From: a bacterium | GTDB lineage: Bacteria; Bacteroidota; Bacteroidia; B-17B0; Aurantibacillaceae | Reading direction: 5' to 3' | NCBI GenBank assembly: GCA_029945625.1 | Contig: JAQSCW010000051.1 | Coordinates: forward strand, 1 to 64,000 | Length of the DNA stretch: 64,000 nt | Shown here: positions 1 to 6,948 of the stretch, in pieces | Layout of the letters: each line of letters begins with the position of its first letter | How positions within the stretch are numbered: the stretch's first letter is position 1 | The notes under the pieces: generated by a model | What the model was told of the DNA's origin: nothing | The model's input: the letters and a program-made list of their open reading frames with translations, nothing else | The model's database searches: none | Made by a program: the position numbers and the translations under genes

Positions 1-53
1 GTGAGGGGTCAGTTTAGAGTGAAATGTAGGGGTCTGTTTGAGTGAAATTTCCA
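1..53. mobile_element. Probable end of an insertion sequence (IS21-like?) running off the left edge
   Basis: Two imperfect tandem copies of a block of about 23 bp lie at 5-27 and 28-50. Each begins GGGGTC and continues GTTT..GAGTGAAAT. Repeated blocks at a terminus are typical of IS21-family ends, and the outer end read inward starts TGGAAATTTCAC. The hsdM homology stops exactly here, at codon 145. The transposase genes would lie off the window, so the family is an inference. Confidence 0.4.
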
Positions 54-488
54 CATATCCTCAAAAAGATTGTCAAAATCTTCTTCACTATCCGTTCCCA
101 TTGTTGAGAGCTGAATATTAGTCAAGATTTTTTGCAGGTCTTCAAGTATGAAATTATTTTCTCCTTCTACATCGCTGTTGCCACGTTTAGCAACTTCGCT
201 AAACAGTTCGGAGGGTTTTAAGAAGTAACCCAATTTTTCCAAAGATTCCTCTTTGATGGCTTCAATGTATTCTTTGCCTTGTTTCGAAGTTTCCTTTATT
301 TCTTTGTATTTAATTTTATCGGCTTTTAAAATGGTGTTGGCATAAATGTCCATTTTCTCGGCAAGGTATTTATAGAAAATAAAGCCCAAAATATAGTCAC
401 GAAACTCGTCCGCATTCATTTTGCCTCTAAGCGTATTGGCTATATTCCATAGCTGTTGTTCAAGTTGTTTCTTTTGGTCTTCTGACAT
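9..488 (-). pseudogene. hsdM: Type I restriction-modification DNA methylase HsdM, N-terminal fragment
   Basis: The first 145 residues match the HsdM N-terminal domain: an N-terminal helix region with QLWNIANTLRGKM, then FRDYILGFIFYKYLAEK, ending at EEDFDNLFEDM. In intact proteins this last stretch leads into the catalytic SAM-binding domain. Here the frame runs into the repeat blocks at 1-53 and stops after 14 foreign residues, so the NPPF methylase motif and everything after it are missing. It starts with ATG at 488 after an A/T-rich leader. The gene lies in the leftmost unit of the cassette array, on the same strand as the other cargo. The rest of the gene and hsdS/hsdR may continue beyond the insertion. 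The fragment cannot encode an active methylase. Confidence 0.8.
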
Positions 489-543
489 TTAAAATTCTCT
501 TTATTTATAAGTTCGCTAAGTTACATTTTTAAGTCGGTGCGTT

Positions 544-624
544 GGCTAAAAAACGGCTCTTTTGGTTTTGCGAAAGGGTCGGCTTTGTGTGTCGGGGCAA
601 AACCAAATGTGCCGTTTGTGTGGC
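544..624. repeat. Class-2 imperfect palindrome P1
   Basis: The left arm (544-571) contains CGGCTCTTTTGGTTTTGC and the right arm (597-624) contains GCAAAACCAAATGTGCCG, separated by 25 bp. The right arm carries CAAATGTGC, shared with P2 and P3. It lacks the CTAAC/GTTA boxes of the array palindromes and has no T-tract. The rest of 489-811 holds no convincing gene. Confidence 0.65.
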
Positions 625-811
625 TGGCTAAAATTGTTTTTAAAAAAGTGCGGTGGGAAAAAAAATAAAAAACATCGGGTCGGCTTGAGTGTCGGATTAC
701 TCGCTGTCCCGTTTGAATATGTTCGATATGTTGGTCACCTGTCAAAATGGTTTACTTTTCTCTCGTTTTTAGTCGTCTGTTTATTGTTGCACTGTCTTCT
801 TTTAGGCTTGC

Positions 812-943
812 TTATAACGTTTTGCAGCTACAAGAAGTTGGCGATTCCGAAGCACTAAACTGTCTGCCACCACAAAACTTGATACGAAGCACAAAGCTTC
901 ATTTAACCACTGAACCGCCAATTTATTGTAGGTGCTGTTAGGC
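812..943 (-). repeat. attC-like palindromic site A
   Basis: Boxes are TTATAAC (812-818) and GTTAGGC (937-943). Inside, GCAGCTACAAGAAGTTGGCG (from 824) is complementary, with mismatches, to CGCCAATTTATTGTAGGTGC before the right box. The central spacer differs from that of B, C, E and F. It follows the stop codon of the SnoaL-like gene by about 60 bases. Confidence 0.7.
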
Positions 944-1002
944 GTATGTGCTTTGTTTCTATTAGTGTTGTCCATTTACTAATCATTAATTTGCAAAAGA
1001 TA

Positions 1003-1404
1003 TTAGTCAGCAAAGAATGGAGCAGCAAAAGGATTGTCTACAAGCCAAAGCCAAATTCCATCAGCACTTTTCCGCATCATATTAGCAGAAGCACCTTTCA
1101 TACTAATAGGATTGCCTTGTGGGTCTGTTGCTGTCATAGTCCATTTGTCTAACCAATACATCATATCATTTCCGACTGGTGCATTTTTATGTTCATAAAC
1201 TTTTATGTCCGCTCGCATATTACAAAGATTAGCAACCACTTTTTCTATGTTGGTAAATCCACTAATTGTATTTCCGTCTTTGCCAATATAAATTGCCTCA
1301 GGGTCAAAGCAGGTCATAGCATTTTTTAAATCTCCATTACGAACGCAATTTAAAAAGTATTCGTCTGCTTCATTAGGGTCTGTTCTGTCAAAATTTTGTG
1401 TCAT
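1003..1404 (-). CDS. SnoaL-like / NTF2-fold protein (cassette gene)
   Basis: This 133-residue protein has the NTF2-like pattern: an N-terminal helix (EADEYFLNCVRNGDLKNAMTCF), DPEAIYIGKDGNTISG, then paired beta-strands around MMYWLDKWTMTATDPQGNPI and a C-terminal strand. Members of this fold include polyketide cyclases, ketosteroid isomerase-like enzymes and DUF4440 proteins; catalytic residues cannot be assigned, so the substrate is unknown. The start is ATG at 1404, preceded by an A-rich stretch. The longer in-frame extension back to 1461 would run through attC-like site B and is rejected. It is the only gene of its cassette, with the stop 60 bases before site A. No signal peptide, so cytoplasmic. 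Confidence 0.75.
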   Translation of the reverse strand: MTQNFDRTDPNEADEYFLNCVRNGDLKNAMTCFDPEAIYIGKDGNTISGFTNIEKVVANLCNMRADIKVYEHKNAPVGNDMMYWLDKWTMTATDPQGNPISMKGASANMMRKSADGIWLWLVDNPFAAPFFAD

Positions 1405-1445
1405 TGTTTTTTCTGTTTTTTGATTTATGTGTCCAGTAGCATTAC

Positions 1446-1540
1446 GCCTAACGTTTGGCAAATTTGCGCCGTTTTTTGCTTGTCCAATTTATACATTTGA
1501 GCGTTAACACGCAAAAAATGGAGCGAATTTGCTGTTAGGC
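1446..1540 (-). repeat. attC-like palindromic site B
   Basis: Boxes are GCCTAAC (1446-1452) and GTTAGGC (1534-1540). The arms GCAAATTTGCGCCGTTTTTTGC and GCAAAAAATGGAGCGAATTTGC are complementary with a few mismatches. The spacer TTGTCC..TTTGAGCGTTAACAC is shared with C, E and F. No T-tract follows, which argues against a terminator. Confidence 0.8.
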
Positions 1541-1559
1541 GATGCCAGCCGCACATAGC

Positions 1560-2003
1560 TTATTTTTTCTGTCTACAATAGGTGTTTTCTTCTAGGGTTA
1601 ATTCGTCGTCCGATATGTGCATTTTAAACTCGTCTGTTTTAGTGATTAAACATAGAATACCAACACGATTAAATGTCAGTCTTATTTGAATTGGTGGTGT
1701 CTGTTGTATTTTTTCATATGGAAGCAGCATTTGTCCAGAGAAATTTTTAGTCGAAATATTAAACCTAACTATGTCGGAATTGTTTTTGGATTTCCAATAA
1801 CCATTTAGTTTTGAAGAAGCGTCTTGGAGAATTTTTAAACTGTCGCTCTTCGACATTTTTGAATGTACAATAAAGCCGTCAATGAAATAAGTTTGTGTCC
1901 CGCGAGTTTTTATTTGTAGCGTGTCCGCAGATTGTGAAGTCTGTCCGAAAAAACAGCTTAATGTCCAGCAAAAAATTATTGTCCAAGTGAAGTATTTTTT
2001 CAT
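1560..2003 (-). CDS. Small exported protein of unknown function (cassette gene)
   Basis: The 147-residue product starts with a hydrophobic signal sequence (MKKYFTWTIIFCWTLSCFFG); the Cys near position 17 could be a divergent lipobox but lacks the usual small residue pattern. The mature part has alternating beta-strand character (TRGTQTYFIDGFIVHS; DIVRFNISTKNF) and no family I recognise. Upstream, only about 22 bases separate the GTTAGGC box of the cassette from the ATG at 2003; downstream the stop is 20 bases from site B. The coding strand contains many GGACA pentamers, as do the neighbouring cassettes. It probably sits in the periplasm or at the outer membrane. Confidence 0.65.
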   Translation of the reverse strand: MKKYFTWTIIFCWTLSCFFGQTSQSADTLQIKTRGTQTYFIDGFIVHSKMSKSDSLKILQDASSKLNGYWKSKNNSDIVRFNISTKNFSGQMLLPYEKIQQTPPIQIRLTFNRVGILCLITKTDEFKMHISDDELTLEENTYCRQKK

Positions 2004-2025
2004 GTCTAATGTCCCGGCTGGTTTC

Positions 2026-2121
2026 GCCTAACGTTTTGCAAATTTGCGCCGTTTTTTGCTTGTCCAAGTTATGCATTTGAGCATTAACACGCAAAAAATG
2101 GCCGCGAATTTGCTGTTAGCA
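2026..2121 (-). repeat. attC-like palindromic site C
   Basis: Boxes are GCCTAAC (2026-2032) and GTTAGCA (2115-2121). Arms and spacer are nearly identical to site B, although the outer boxes differ, so the palindrome core is conserved while the boxes belong to the flanking units. Confidence 0.8.
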
Positions 2122-2126
2122 GGTGT

Positions 2127-2744
2127 TTATTCAATCAAGAATTTTTGTCTTAGAAATATGTTGTCCGAGGTTGTTGTTAGTATATAAACACCCTTGGAAA
2201 TAAGAAGTTCGTTTAGGTCAATTCGGTTTTCTGAACCATGATAAACAACTTGTCCTATGATGTCCGTAATGATATATTGTGATGTTTTTGAAAAATGAAT
2301 TGTCAAAACATTTTGCAAAACATTAATTGTTGGAAGATTATTCGTCTCTGGAATATCAGTTAGACCGCAATAAACCAAATATGTCTTATTTAAATATTTG
2401 ATTTTATAGGGATTTGGTAAGGTCCCGGAAATTTTGATTTTAAAACTCCAATTGGCAATAGACCAACCTAGCCAAGAAGATGTGTCAACTATTGTCAATT
2501 TGATAGTGTCACTAATTAATTGAGCACTAACAACCGGTGCAGAAAAGTCGTCCATGGTTAATGAAAGTGTCGCCTCAGTTATTGCGTCTATGCATGGATT
2601 AATTAGTATGGTGTCTGGTGGTCCGAAATTGTGACTCGATTTACCTGTCAAAGTGAAATTGGGATAACTCTGTCCGAGAATATTAAAACTGAAACTGATG
2701 GAAAGAAGTAACCCGAAAAGATATTTTACTATTTTGTCTTTCAT
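2127..2744 (-). CDS. Secreted protein with T9SS type A C-terminal sorting domain (cassette gene)
   Basis: The 205-residue protein has an N-terminal signal sequence (KYLFGLLLSISFSFNILGQS). The middle is a predicted beta-rich domain of unknown type. A C-terminal stretch of about 65 residues has the Por secretion-system pattern: TIHFSKTSQYIITDIIGQVV, then IDLNELLISKGVYILTT, ending RQKFLIE. Such tails direct transport across the outer membrane by the type IX system and are then removed. The start is ATG at 2744, 22 bases inside the unit; the longer frame to 2861 crosses site D and is rejected. The stop lies 6 bases from site C. A T9SS substrate on a cassette implies a host lineage with T9SS, consistent with gldB in this window. 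Confidence 0.75.
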   Translation of the reverse strand: MKDKIVKYLFGLLLSISFSFNILGQSYPNFTLTGKSSHNFGPPDTILINPCIDAITEATLSLTMDDFSAPVVSAQLISDTIKLTIVDTSSWLGWSIANWSFKIKISGTLPNPYKIKYLNKTYLVYCGLTDIPETNNLPTINVLQNVLTIHFSKTSQYIITDIIGQVVYHGSENRIDLNELLISKGVYILTTTSDNIFLRQKFLIE

Positions 2745-2765
2745 GCGTGTCCTTTTATAAATACC

Positions 2766-2882
2766 TGCTAACGTATTGCGGCCTTGCCTAGTGCCTGTCG
2801 TCCGCAATGTTAAATGTACGGAAGTCCGCCGAGATGCCAAAATACCACAGAAAACAGGCATTAGGCAAGACCGCTGTTAGCT
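2766..2882 (-). repeat. attC-like palindromic site D
   Basis: Boxes are TGCTAAC (2766-2772) and GTTAGCT (2876-2882). Arms GCGGCCTTGCCTAGTGCCTG (from 2779) and CAGGCATTAGGCAAGACCGC (before 2876) pair with only two mismatches. The spacer differs from the B/C/E/F type. Confidence 0.8.
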
Positions 2883-3017
2883 ACTAGTGCGCCCACACAC
2901 AGTATTTGAGCTTGTCCGCTTGTCAAGATATTGTCGACCGAAATGCAAATGTCACTGACGCGTTTTTTCTGTTTTGTTGTGCGGTCGGCTGTCCTTTAGG
3001 CGGTTAGGCTGCGGGAG

Positions 3018-3090
3018 ATTTTGCAAGCTTATTTTGCGCCACTAAAAATTATTTGCCTTTGAAAAAAAGCGCCAAATGTGCTTGTAAAAT
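3018..3090. repeat. Class-2 imperfect palindrome P2
   Basis: ATTTTGCAAGCTTATTTTGC (from 3018) pairs imperfectly with the right arm GCGCCAAATGTGCTTGTAAA (from 3069). It shares CAAATGTGC with P1 and P3. It lies downstream of the three-gene operon; a lone GTTAGGC box sits at 3003-3009 beside it. Otherwise 2883-3149 is non-coding. Confidence 0.6.
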
Positions 3091-3149
3091 GTGTGAAGGC
3101 CGGGAAACAGTTCTAGAAGTAGTTTTCTTTGATTTCTGCGAGACTTGAT

Positions 3150-3749
3150 TTAATAGGTAACTAAATTATTCAAACCTGTAATAGAAATATTTCCATCGGA
3201 AATAAAATATGAGTTTTTAATATCAACTTTATGTTCCATGATAAGTAAAGAAATATCATTGCTCTCGTTGGCTTCGATAATTGCTAAAGGTTTTAATCCG
3301 TTTTTAATAATGTCAATTCGTTTTAAGAATTTTTTTCTAAAATACGGAACTCGATTTTTATTGTAATATATTATTAGTTCGAATCCCTCTTTCTTCAACG
3401 AATCTATTTTCCTAGTAATATCAACTCTTTCATTCAATACAAATTCCATGTATTTATTTCTTTCTTCCCCTGCCTTTTTCCATCCGTGTTTTATAATCAT
3501 ATAAATATGTAACGGGAAAATAAATAGAATAACAATTAGCAAGAAGACTGGAAATGCAAAAATGAACTTTAGGACAAAGTTTCCAATCTTAGTGTCAAAG
3601 AAAGAATTCAGTTTTTTGTTATTAGCCATGTTGACGACCCAAGAAGGAATACCCTTAAATGCCTTTTTAATGCGATCATATAAATTCAACCCATCAAATT
3701 GATGGTAAGAGTATAAATACTCGTTAAGCGGAACAATTATTACTTTCAT
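3150..3749 (-). CDS. Membrane-anchored protein of unknown function, third gene of the HEPN/PrimPol operon
   Basis: The 199-residue product has one long hydrophobic segment at about residues 57-86, possibly a helical hairpin, followed by a basic, charged cytoplasmic-type region (DITRKIDSLKKEGFELIIYY; VPYFRKKFLKRIDIIKNG). No signal peptide and no family I recognise. The start is ATG at 3749, overlapping the stop of the upstream gene as ATGA, which indicates translational coupling and a shared function. The longer frame to 3815 lies inside the upstream gene and is rejected. A membrane protein coupled to nucleic-acid enzymes is a common arrangement in abortive-infection systems, where it can act as an effector or anchor; that role is inference. 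Confidence 0.6.
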   Translation of the reverse strand: MKVIIVPLNEYLYSYHQFDGLNLYDRIKKAFKGIPSWVVNMANNKKLNSFFDTKIGNFVLKFIFAFPVFLLIVILFIFPLHIYMIIKHGWKKAGEERNKYMEFVLNERVDITRKIDSLKKEGFELIIYYNKNRVPYFRKKFLKRIDIIKNGLKPLAIIEANESNDISLLIMEHKVDIKNSYFISDGNISITGLNNLVTY

Positions 3750-5062
3750 TTTCCTTTCAATGCTTCTATTGGCGGGAGTGTTATTACTTCTCTCCACAAA
3801 AGCTCCCAAAAACACTTAGCTGTAATTTTAGCATCCGACATTGCATTATGTTGAATATTTGTTACATCATTAAAAAGCTTTTCATAAAGCTCTGATAACT
3901 TTGGGAACTTAGAATCTGCTAACGCGCAAAAATCAATAGATGATTTCATTGTACAGATTAGTTTTCTTTTTTCAGAAGTAAAAGTTTGCTCTAAGTTCAA
4001 TCTGAAACACTCTGATAAAATTACATTTTGATCAAATTGGAGATTGTGAGCCACAATAAAATCAACATTGTCAATTGCTTCTAAAAATGATAATAAAACT
4101 TCTTTTAATTCTCGACCTTGAGTAAGAGCCTCATGTTGCGTTACGCCAGTTAATTCAGTGACAATTGGTTGAATTTCAAATCCTTCAGGTTTGATTAAAT
4201 ATTTTCTTTTTTCTATGAAGTTAGCATTTTCGCCAAAGACGTACCAAGCAATTTGAATAAGCCTAGGCCAGTTGTCTGAACTGTCAGGAACTTTCTTCCA
4301 GTTTTTGGGTAATCCATTTGTTTCAGTGTCAAATACTAAAAATTTTCGTTCAACCAATTTGCTTTTGTCAATTCTTTCTGTGTAAAGGCCTTTGTTGTTT
4401 GTTTCCAAAAAATAAATTTTACTTAGATCACCTTTGTATATTTCTAATTTATGTTGGCAACGTAAATAAATTAAAGCCTCAATTGAATTCATCTTTACAT
4501 ATTGAGGAACATTTTTAGGCAACTTGCCATTACGAAAGATATACTTCTCATTAGATTTGTGGAGTGATGTTGGAAGTACACAATGATATTTCCATCTTAA
4601 CTCTAAAATTTTAAATTGGCTCTTCCAATTATTATCAGAATAAAATCCTTTGGTTTGTCCGTTATTAATCACAAAAGGATGTTGATCAGCCCTTATATAT
4701 ATGTGAAAGCCGTTTCCACTTCCAGTTAAGGTTACCCATTCATAATTTTTAGGAAGATTTAAAATTGATAAAAAGTCTTTTATTATGCCAAAATCAGAGA
4801 CTCCGTCCACATCAATACATCTAATATCGTTGCTACCAACCACACAGCCAATGCCAGATGAATTTTCCCACTCATATGACGTAAACTCTTCAGTGGACTG
4901 TCGCGAACTTATCAAATGCTCCCAACTATGCGTTGGAGCCTTTAAAAGACTTGCGTTAAAGTAATTATAGTCATTTTCAACCGCACCAATACAAGTTACG
5001 TTGAAGCCAAATGAATAATAATAGTGCGCCATCATTCTTATTGGGTAATTTGTATAATTCAT
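3746..5062 (-). CDS. Primase-polymerase (AEP) domain fused to DEDDh 3'-5' exonuclease
   Basis: The 438-residue protein has two domains. Residues 1 to about 200 look like a bifunctional primase/polymerase (archaeo-eukaryotic primase fold): DVD at 84-86 as the metal-binding motif, GSGNGFHIYIR with His120, and ELRWKYHCVLPTSLH at 154-168. Residues about 240-425 are a DnaQ-type exonuclease with all five DEDDh residues visible: Asp245 and Glu247 in FDTET, Asp344 in HNLQFD, His405 and Asp410 in HNAMSDA. The protein could make or extend short primers and trim 3' ends; it has no helicase domain. It follows the HEPN gene by 32 bases and overlaps the membrane-protein start. Base composition is AT-rich. 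PrimPols occur in mobile elements and defence systems; defence is my preferred reading. Confidence 0.8.
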   Translation of the reverse strand: MNYTNYPIRMMAHYYYSFGFNVTCIGAVENDYNYFNASLLKAPTHSWEHLISSRQSTEEFTSYEWENSSGIGCVVGSNDIRCIDVDGVSDFGIIKDFLSILNLPKNYEWVTLTGSGNGFHIYIRADQHPFVINNGQTKGFYSDNNWKSQFKILELRWKYHCVLPTSLHKSNEKYIFRNGKLPKNVPQYVKMNSIEALIYLRCQHKLEIYKGDLSKIYFLETNNKGLYTERIDKSKLVERKFLVFDTETNGLPKNWKKVPDSSDNWPRLIQIAWYVFGENANFIEKRKYLIKPEGFEIQPIVTELTGVTQHEALTQGRELKEVLLSFLEAIDNVDFIVAHNLQFDQNVILSECFRLNLEQTFTSEKRKLICTMKSSIDFCALADSKFPKLSELYEKLFNDVTNIQHNAMSDAKITAKCFWELLWREVITLPPIEALKGK

Positions 5063-5094
5063 TTCGGAGGGATTTTAAATTTGTTGTACGGTTT

Positions 5095-5808
5095 TTAATG
5101 AGCTCTGTAGTTTTTATACCATTCGTCGTTCGCTTCTTTTAATAGTTCCATAGTCTTAAAAGTATTCAAATATGCGAAGTCTGACATGCATATGATTCTG
5201 TTTCCTTTAATTATGAGACGGTGGCTAGAAATAATATTCTGTAGCTCAATTATTATATCAACCATATCTTTATATGTTTCCGGAAAGTCTATCAATAATT
5301 TATTGTGTTCTAAAAAGTATTCGTTATCCGAATGCGCATAATACTTATCCCGTTGCTTTTTAATTCTTTCTATTTGCTGCGACACCTCAATAAGACTTTT
5401 ATTATTAGCATCGATTACTGCAGGAGTTAACTTAGGATATACCTTGCTTATCGCCTTAATATTTGATGAAGCAAAATTGAAAAACTCCACAAATGTTTTA
5501 CCTCCTTTATTTTTTTCAGTCAACTTGCTAATTGTTAAAACACAATCTATTTGCAAAGACTCAACTATAAAATAGAGAAGCGGAAAATCTCTTACTGTAT
5601 TTTTTAAACTCAATTTTAAGGATTCGTCAAAACCTTTAAATGTTGCGAGTTTTATTGCAATATTTTCGTAAACTATATTTTCAAGTCGTTCAACATATGC
5701 ATAATATTGTTTACTAAGGCTTTCCATTGAATTATGCTCAAAATATTTAAATGTATTTGTTTTAGAAATGTGAAAGTATATAAAACTTTTAGACTTTTCA
5801 ATAATCAA
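5095..5808 (-). CDS. HEPN-domain protein, AbiU2-like (putative abortive-infection RNase)
   Basis: The 237-residue helical protein carries RDKYYAHSD, in which Arg153 and His159 form the Rx4-6H catalytic motif of HEPN ribonucleases. The helices before and after (SLIEVSQQIERIKKQ; YKDMVDIIIELQNIISSH) resemble the AbiU2 branch. HEPN proteins typically cut RNA during phage infection or in toxin-antitoxin pairs. It is the first gene of a three-gene minus-strand operon. The start is uncertain: ATG at 5808 gives 237 residues, whereas ATG at 5727 (MESLSKQYYAYVER) gives 210 and fits the usual HEPN length better. No signal peptide. It could instead be an inactive structural HEPN, although both catalytic residues are present. 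Confidence 0.65.
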   Translation of the reverse strand: MIIEKSKSFIYFHISKTNTFKYFEHNSMESLSKQYYAYVERLENIVYENIAIKLATFKGFDESLKLSLKNTVRDFPLLYFIVESLQIDCVLTISKLTEKNKGGKTFVEFFNFASSNIKAISKVYPKLTPAVIDANNKSLIEVSQQIERIKKQRDKYYAHSDNEYFLEHNKLLIDFPETYKDMVDIIIELQNIISSHRLIIKGNRIICMSDFAYLNTFKTMELLKEANDEWYKNYRAH

Positions 5809-5829
5809 GTGCCGTCTTGTTGTTGCGCG

Positions 5830-5901
5830 TGGCGATTGCAGCTTATTTGTTTGGCTTTACCAAATGTCCAACGAGGCCAAACAAATGTGCTGCAATTGCG
5901 A
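5830..5901. repeat. Class-2 imperfect palindrome P3
   Basis: GCAGCTTATTTGTTTGGC pairs almost perfectly with GGCCAAACAAATGTGCTGC, and the stem extends outward through GCGATT/AATTGC. It shares CAAATGTGC with P1 and P2 and lies just upstream of the HEPN gene. A separate short hairpin, CGGCCCG-TTGTCC-CGGGCCG, follows at 5910-5929. Confidence 0.7.
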
Positions 5902-6012
5902 TGGCCAAACGGCCCGTTGTCCCGGGCCGAAAAAGGAGGAGAACGAAACCGAAAAAACGTGAACCGCGATGCAAAGTCCGAAAAGCTGTCAACCGAAAGG
6001 CTACTTGTTCTG

Positions 6013-6120
6013 GTCGAGCCGTGATGTCAAAACGAAATGAAAGTAAAATTGTCAACTGAAATGCTACTGTTCTTGTCGAACCGAAATGTTAGTCCGTCCG
6101 ATGGGCGCATTGTAGCTAAC
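6013..6120 (-). repeat. Cassette leader repeat, copy 1
   Basis: About 108 bp, roughly 75-80% identical by eye to 7767-7873. Both run from GTCGAGCC to GGGCGCATTG and the unit-end box. Inside, a motif of about 39 bp (TGTCAAC..GTCGA.CCG..ATG) occurs twice, at 5986-6025 and 6051-6089, so the leader is itself a diverged duplication. It occupies the 5' region of the three-gene unit and may hold its promoter. Confidence 0.6.
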
Positions 6121-6206
6121 GTTTTCGGGCTAGGCCTCGTTTTTGCTTGTCCAAGTTATGCATTTGAGCGTTAACCTGCAAACATGAGGCTTAGCCCGTG
6201 TTAGGC
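6114..6206 (-). repeat. attC-like palindromic site E
   Basis: Boxes are AGCTAAC (6114-6120) and GTTAGGC (6200-6206). Arms TCGGGCTAGGCCTCGTTTTT and GCAAACATGAGGCTTAGCCC pair imperfectly. The spacer TTGTCCAAGTTATGCATTTG is the same as in site C. Confidence 0.8.
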
Positions 6207-6215
6207 GGTCGTTTT

Positions 6216-6746
6216 TTATTTCGTCCAATTATATTTATAAATTACGTCACCACCTTGTGCCGCCATAAATGGAAAGAATAAAAAGAATAACTGTCCACCG
6301 GTCGTATAAGCAACTACTAGTTCATTGTTACTATTGATACCAACATAAGTTAATTGGTCTACGAGTGACCAGTAAAGAGGTCCGAACATGAATTTAGACC
6401 TCCAACGTCTTTTCTTAAAATAACCGTCTGCGAAATTTCCTTTTACAATTTGTGTCGAAGTAATAGAACTGTCTTGATACAATTTTACCTGAATGTGTCG
6501 ATTGTCTATTGATGAAATGCATAGGTTGTATTTTGTAAAATTTGTATCGAATTGTACTTTTGAATTTGTAAGTAGTCGGAAAAGGATGATGGCTTTAATT
6601 GAATTGTCCGTGTAACAACCATTAAGAACTGTTATATCGTCACTACTTTTAACGTCTAGGCTTTTTTTTGTCTGATTTCGAATTGATGAACAAGATATAA
6701 TTGTCAGCCCAAATGCTATAAAAACGATTTGTATGAAAATTTTCAT
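6216..6746 (-). CDS. Putative lipoprotein of unknown function (cassette gene)
   Basis: The 176-residue protein begins with a lipoprotein signal (FIAFGLTIISCSS, Cys19). The mature part is beta-rich: VLNGCYTDNS, then LCISSIDNRHIQVKLYQDSS and a Trp/Phe-rich stretch RRWRSKFMFGPLYW, and it ends in a hydrophobic segment FFLFFPFMAAQGG that may insert in the membrane or pack in a barrel. I do not recognise the family. It is alone in its unit: ATG at 6746, 27 bases inside the upstream box, and stop 10 bases from site E. Confidence 0.65.
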   Translation of the reverse strand: MKIFIQIVFIAFGLTIISCSSIRNQTKKSLDVKSSDDITVLNGCYTDNSIKAIILFRLLTNSKVQFDTNFTKYNLCISSIDNRHIQVKLYQDSSITSTQIVKGNFADGYFKKRRWRSKFMFGPLYWSLVDQLTYVGINSNNELVVAYTTGGQLFFLFFPFMAAQGGDVIYKYNWTK

Positions 6747-6773
6747 GTCTGTTTTATGTCCGATAAAAATGCC

Positions 6774-6869
6774 GCCTAACGTTTTGCGGCCTTGCGTAGT
6801 TTTTTGCTAATGTCCACCAACACATTTGAGCGTTAACACGCAAAAAATTACGCAAGACCGCTGTTATGT
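6774..6869 (-). repeat. attC-like palindromic site F
   Basis: Boxes are GCCTAAC (6774-6780) and GTTATGT (6863-6869). Arms GCGGCCTTGCGTAGTTTTTT and AAAAAATTACGCAAGACCGC are almost perfectly complementary. The spacer contains CATTTGAGCGTTAACAC as in B, C and E. Confidence 0.8.
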
Positions 6870-6948
6870 TTAGTGCGCCCTACACAGTTCGTATCCTGAT
6901 GTCAGCTAAAATAGTACGAAGATTTGAAATAACAATTGTCCAGGCGAA

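Noticed and set aside
1405-1461. Longer N-terminal extension of the SnoaL-like gene (and similar extension of the T9SS cassette gene to 2861)
   Set aside because: The extensions run through palindromic sites B and D; internal ATGs with A-rich leaders and proper domain or signal starts fit better.
812-6869. Array palindromes A-F as Rho-independent terminators
   Set aside because: They have long spacers, flanking CTAAC/GTTA boxes and no T-tract on the minus strand after the stem.
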